The notes under the pieces are model-generated. The model made no database searches and had not been told where the DNA came from. It was given only the letters and a program-made list of their open reading frames with translations. The position numbers and the translations under genes were made by a program. 9,823 nt of DNA, taken from Pseudomonadota bacterium (GTDB lineage: Bacteria; Pseudomonadota; Gammaproteobacteria; Burkholderiales; Thiobacillaceae). This document shows, piece by piece, positions 7,398 to 9,823 of the stretch. Every line of letters starts with the position of its first letter. Within the stretch, counting starts at the first letter, position 1. The stretch lies in contig JAKACL010000093.1 of the NCBI GenBank assembly GCA_021821425.1, forward strand, positions 1 to 9,823, given 5' to 3'.

Positions 7398-8351
7398 ATG
7401 GAATTCGACCTCATCGCCAAACACTTCACGCGCGCCACGCCCGGCGCGGTGCTGGGCGTGGGCGACGACTGCGCGCTGCTGGCGCCGTCGCCGGGCATGC
7501 AGCTGGCGATGTCGACCGACATGCTGCTCGAAGGCCGCCATTTTTCGCCGCAGGACAGTCCCGCCGGGCTCGGCCACAAGTCGCTGGCGGTGAACCTGTC
7601 CGACCTCGCCGCGATGGGCGCGACGCCGCGCTGGGCGACGCTCGCGATTGCGCTGCCGGAAGCCAACGACGCCTGGCTCACCGCATTTGCGCGCGGCTTT
7701 TTCCGCATGGCCGATCAGCATGGCATCGAGCTGGTCGGCGGCGACACCACGCGCGGCGCGCTGACGATCTGCATCACGGTGATCGGCGAAGTCCCGCCAG
7801 GGCAGGCATTACGCCGCGACGGCGCACGGGTCGGTGACGACGTCTGGGTGTCCGGCACGCTCGGCGCAGCGGCCCTGGCGCTGGCCTACCGCCAGGGCCG
7901 GCTGTTCATGGAGCAGATCGACGCCGCCAAGGTGCTGCCCGCGTTGTATCTGCCGACGCCGCGGGTCGAACTCGGCATCGCGCTGCGCGGCATTGCCAGC
8001 AGCGCGATCGATATTTCGGACGGCCTGCTCGGCGATCTGGGCCACATCCTCGAACGCTCGCAGGTCGGCGCCGTCGTCGAATTCGCCGCGCTGCCAATGC
8101 TGCCGGTGGCGCAGACCTACCTGCACGAGAACGTCGCCCGCGACTGCGTGCTGGCCGGCGGCGACGACTACGAGCTCTGCTTCACCGCGCCCGCAGAACA
8201 GCGCGATACGGTGCTAGCCGCCGCCCAGTCCGCCGGCGTGGCGGTGGCGCGCATCGGCTGCATCACCGCCGAACCGGGGCTGGCGGTGATCGATGCCGAC
8301 GGCCAGCCGATCCCCATCGATCACACCGGCTATGACCACTTTGCAGCCTGA
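7398..8351 (+). CDS. thiL: Thiamine-monophosphate kinase
   Basis: ThiL phosphorylates thiamine monophosphate with ATP to the active cofactor thiamine diphosphate. The 317-residue protein shows the AIRS/PurM-like kinase fold motifs: VGDDCALL (21-28), STDMLLEGRHF (39-49), NLSDLAAMGA (66-75), GGDTTRG (114-120), DISDGLLGDL (205-214) and GGDDYELCFT (254-263). The Asp residues in these motifs bind Mg-nucleotide. The start is fixed by the family's N-terminal EFDLI, so the ATG at 7398 is right. It has no Shine-Dalgarno because the heptamer arm runs up to the preceding base. Its 3' end overlaps pgpA by 20 bp. It is often next to nusB and pgpA in Proteobacteria, so the neighbourhood is normal apart from the inserted element. 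Confidence 0.96.
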   Translation: MEFDLIAKHFTRATPGAVLGVGDDCALLAPSPGMQLAMSTDMLLEGRHFSPQDSPAGLGHKSLAVNLSDLAAMGATPRWATLAIALPEANDAWLTAFARGFFRMADQHGIELVGGDTTRGALTICITVIGEVPPGQALRRDGARVGDDVWVSGTLGAAALALAYRQGRLFMEQIDAAKVLPALYLPTPRVELGIALRGIASSAIDISDGLLGDLGHILERSQVGAVVEFAALPMLPVAQTYLHENVARDCVLAGGDDYELCFTAPAEQRDTVLAAAQSAGVAVARIGCITAEPGLAVIDADGQPIPIDHTGYDHFAA

Positions 8352-8820
8352 TTTCAAATTCGTGTTCGCGCATCCGGCACACTTGATCGCGTTCGGCTTC
8401 GGCAGCGGACTCGTGCCGAAAGCGCCGGGCACCGCCGGCACCTTGCTGGGGCTGCCTTTATTCTGGGCGATCATCCGCATCGCACCCGATCTGCCGAACC
8501 AGATCATTCTGCTGATCGCCATGTTCGTGCTCGGCATCTGGGCCTGCGGCCGGGCCGGCCGCGCGCTGGGGGTGGCCGACCATGGCGGCATGGTGTGGGA
8601 CGAGATCGTTGCCTTCGCCCTGGTGTTGCTGTTCACTCCGGCTGGCGTGGCGTGGCTCGTGCTGGCATTTGCACTCTTTCGCCTGTTCGATATCCTGAAA
8701 CCCTGGCCGATCCGGCTGGCCGATACGCGCGTCAAGGGCGGCTTCGGTGTGATGTTCGACGATCTTCTGGCGGCGCTGTATGCAATCGCCGTCATCAAAG
8801 GAGTGCAATGGCTCGTGTAA
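8332..8820 (+). CDS. pgpA: Phosphatidylglycerophosphatase A
   Basis: PgpA removes the phosphate from phosphatidylglycerophosphate to make phosphatidylglycerol at the inner membrane. From the ATG at 8332 the protein has 162 residues, the usual size. Family motifs are GSGLVPKAPGTAGTLLG (24-40), VWDEIVAF (88-95), RLFDILKPWPI (117-127) and KGGFGVMFDDLLAALYA (135-151), whose acidic residues bind Mg. Hydrophobic membrane segments lie near 36-50, 57-72, 92-116 and 145-161. An in-frame ATG at 8293 would add 13 residues deep inside thiL and is unlikely. The 20-bp overlap with thiL and the 13-bp overlap with pncC point to one coupled transcript. Confidence 0.95.
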   Translation: MTTLQPDFKFVFAHPAHLIAFGFGSGLVPKAPGTAGTLLGLPLFWAIIRIAPDLPNQIILLIAMFVLGIWACGRAGRALGVADHGGMVWDEIVAFALVLLFTPAGVAWLVLAFALFRLFDILKPWPIRLADTRVKGGFGVMFDDLLAALYAIAVIKGVQWLV

Positions 8821-9305
8821 GCGACGAAGAACTGCACCAGCTCGCCACCGAACTCGGCGACAGGCTGCGCGCGCGCGGCTGGATGCTGGCCACTGCAGAA
8901 TCCTGCACCGGCGGCTGGGTCGGGCAACTGCTCACTTCGCTCCCCGGCAGCTCGCAGTGGTACGAGCGCGGCTTCATCACCTATGCCAACGCCGCCAAGG
9001 TGGAGATGCTCGACGTGCCGCAAGCGACGCTGGAAGCCCACGGCGCCGTGTCCGAGGAAACCGCCATGGCAATGGCCAGCGGCGCGCTGAAGCACAGCCA
9101 CGCCCAGGCCGCGCTCGCTATTTCCGGCATCGCCGGCCCCGGCGGCGGCACCCCGCAAAAGCCGGTCGGCTTAGTCTGCTACGGCTGGGCGCTGGAAGAC
9201 GGCACCGTCATGTCGTCCATCTGCCGCCTCGACGGCGACCGCGAGGAAATCCGCTCGCGCGCCGTGGCGGCGGCGCTGCGGGGCTTGATCGAGCTGGTTG
9301 GCTAG
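8808..9305 (+). CDS. pncC: Nicotinamide-nucleotide amidohydrolase (CinA C-terminal domain family)
   Basis: PncC deamidates NMN to nicotinic acid mononucleotide in pyridine nucleotide salvage. The 165-residue protein is a stand-alone CinA C-terminal domain. It has LATAESCTGGWVGQ (27-40), the YANAAKVEML segment (59-68) with Lys64, and SGIAGPGGGTPQKPVGLV (106-123). Ser32 and Lys64 are candidates for the Ser/Lys catalytic pair (inferred by family). The start at 8808 has AAAGGAG (8797-8803) at good spacing and overlaps the pgpA stop; the longer in-frame ORF from 8595 lies inside pgpA and is rejected. The last codons are Val-Gly-TAG, and the amber codon opens the heptamer array that follows. Family proteins often extend a few residues past the final helix, so slight trimming by the repeat is possible. 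Confidence 0.94.
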   Translation: MARVSDEELHQLATELGDRLRARGWMLATAESCTGGWVGQLLTSLPGSSQWYERGFITYANAAKVEMLDVPQATLEAHGAVSEETAMAMASGALKHSHAQAALAISGIAGPGGGTPQKPVGLVCYGWALEDGTVMSSICRLDGDREEIRSRAVAAALRGLIELVG

Positions 9306-9359
9306 GGGTCAGGGGTCAGGGGTCAGGGGTCAGGGGTCAGGGGTCAGGGGTCAGGGGTC
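9304..9359 (+). repeat. Eight perfect tandem AGGGGTC heptamers, G-quadruplex candidate
   Basis: AGGGGTC is repeated eight times without a mismatch over 56 bases. The result is eight GGGG tracts separated by 3-base TCA spacers, enough for two adjacent four-tetrad G-quadruplexes on the plus strand. It forms the left arm of the composite element 9304-9453. Its perfection, against the degenerate arms elsewhere, suggests recent tandem expansion by slippage. Confidence 0.97.
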
Positions 9360-9453
9360 AGACAAAAGTGTAGTGCGCCCCCGTCCATTGAATAGCGCGG
9401 CGTAGCCGCACAAGGCCCCCTGAATCCTAGCCCCTGAATCCTGACCCCTAACC
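9304..9453. repeat. Composite heptamer inverted-repeat element between convergent pncC and WYL gene
   Basis: The left arm is the perfect array 9304-9359. The core is 9360-9416. The right arm (9417-9451) is CCCCTGA, ATCCTAG, CCCCTGA, ATCCTGA and CCCCTAA, with the same alternating order of CCCCT- and ATCC- units as the element at 7269-7397. The stretches 9302-9336 and 9417-9451 are complementary at 28 of 35 positions, so transcripts from either side can form a long hairpin; it may act as a bidirectional terminator. The core's right part (9394-9416) holds a 5-bp palindrome, GCGGC GTA GCCGC (9397-9409), and then ACAA. The outermost units contain the stop codons of both flanking genes. Confidence 0.88.
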
Positions 9454-9823
9454 AAACGCCCACGCCGCGAACGGCTCGATCTCGTCGCGATTCAGCAGCA
9501 TCAACTGATAGGCGTTCGGATTCAGTGCATGGTCCGGCGTGGTGTCGACGTTGAGGCGCTGCAGCACATAGCCGAGCAGCGCGCGCCGCACCTTCACCAC
9601 GATGACCGCTCCGCTCGCGCCGTAATCCAGCAGCAGGCTTTCGCGCCGGTCGGCATCGAGCCCGGCATGCGGCGCCAGGACGAGGCTGACCGATTCCACC
9701 CAGTCGTCGTCGTACTGCTCGCCAGAGTCGGCAGACACTTCCAGGCAATGCGCCTCGACGATGCGCGACAGCACGAAATCGCGGAAATCGCAGGTGTCCT
9801 CGCTATACGCCCGTACATGCCAG
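9448..9823 (-). CDS. C-terminal part of a WYL-domain transcriptional regulator (incomplete)
   Basis: The reading frame enters from the right edge of the window and ends at a TAG (9448-9450), giving 124 visible residues. The first residues, WHVRAYSEDTCDFRDFVLSRI, match the end of a WYL domain (tryptophan, arginine-rich strand, then F-R-D-F-x-L-x-R-I). After it comes a domain with LVLAPHAGLDADRRESLLLDYG and VRRALLGYVLQRLN, like the C-terminal extension (WCX-type) of these regulators. WYL proteins are usually DNA-binding regulators that sense nucleic acids or nucleotides, and several act beside defence systems. The DNA-binding N-terminus is outside the window. The GTG at 9774 is internal, since homology extends upstream of it. 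The protein ends Phe-Gly, with the stop inside the heptamer arm. Confidence 0.78.
   Translation of the reverse strand, partial: WHVRAYSEDTCDFRDFVLSRIVEAHCLEVSADSGEQYDDDWVESVSLVLAPHAGLDADRRESLLLDYGASGAVIVVKVRRALLGYVLQRLNVDTTPDHALNPNAYQLMLLNRDEIEPFAAWAFG

Noticed and set aside
8780..9373. Frame ending in a repeated GVRGQGS heptapeptide
   Set aside because: The peptide repeat is simply the heptamer array translated. The frame overlaps pgpA and pncC out of phase and has no RBS or motif.
9304..9453. CRISPR-like array
   Set aside because: The units are contiguous 7-mers without spacers, and no cas genes are present.

Overview
The window looks like chromosome from a GC-rich betaproteobacterium. 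The order nrdR, ribD, ribE, ribB-type gene, ribH, nusB, thiL, pgpA, pncC is typical of that class, and the protein sequences fit. A chemolithoautotroph of the Thiobacillus/Gallionella/Sulfuricella kind is my guess from overall style; nothing here proves it.

Layout. Bases 1-49 are the right half of a heptamer-repeat element. It abuts nrdR (50-535), the repressor of ribonucleotide reductase genes. A periplasmic alpha-carbonic anhydrase (609-1349) follows as a self-contained unit with a strong ribosome binding site and its own terminator (1385-1407). Next come ribD (1525-2604) and a translationally coupled SAM methyltransferase (2601-3350). The methyltransferase 3' end overlaps, tail to tail, the 3' end of a nitronate monooxygenase-family gene on the minus strand (3250-4476). 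A divergent promoter region (about 4500-4610) drives that gene leftward and a riboflavin operon rightward: ribE (4639-5244), ribBX (5258-6343), ribH (6371-6838) and nusB (6840-7277). After a second heptamer element (7269-7397) come the overlapping genes thiL (7398-8351), pgpA (8332-8820) and pncC (8808-9305). A third heptamer element (9304-9453) separates pncC from a convergent, incomplete WYL-domain regulator gene (9448 to the window end).

How the genes work together. RibD, RibBX, RibH and RibE cover riboflavin synthesis except GTP cyclohydrolase II. The C-terminal half of the RibB-type protein resembles that enzyme but has lost its zinc cysteines and catalytic motif, so a separate ribA should exist elsewhere. 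ThiL makes thiamine diphosphate and PncC salvages NMN, so the region is rich in cofactor metabolism. NusB and PgpA are housekeeping. The carbonic anhydrase, methyltransferase and nitronate monooxygenase genes interrupt what is often a continuous nrdR-rib cluster.

The most unusual content is the repeat family. Each complete copy has two inverted arms built on a 7-bp period (AGGGG plus two bases, partly alternating with AGGAT plus two bases) around a core of about 50-57 bp whose right part is conserved between copies. The copies fit exactly into gene boundaries. They supply the amber stop codons of three genes, each after a terminal glycine, and they sit directly against the start codons of two others, leaving no Shine-Dalgarno sequence. 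One arm is eight perfect AGGGGTC units and is a strong G-quadruplex candidate.
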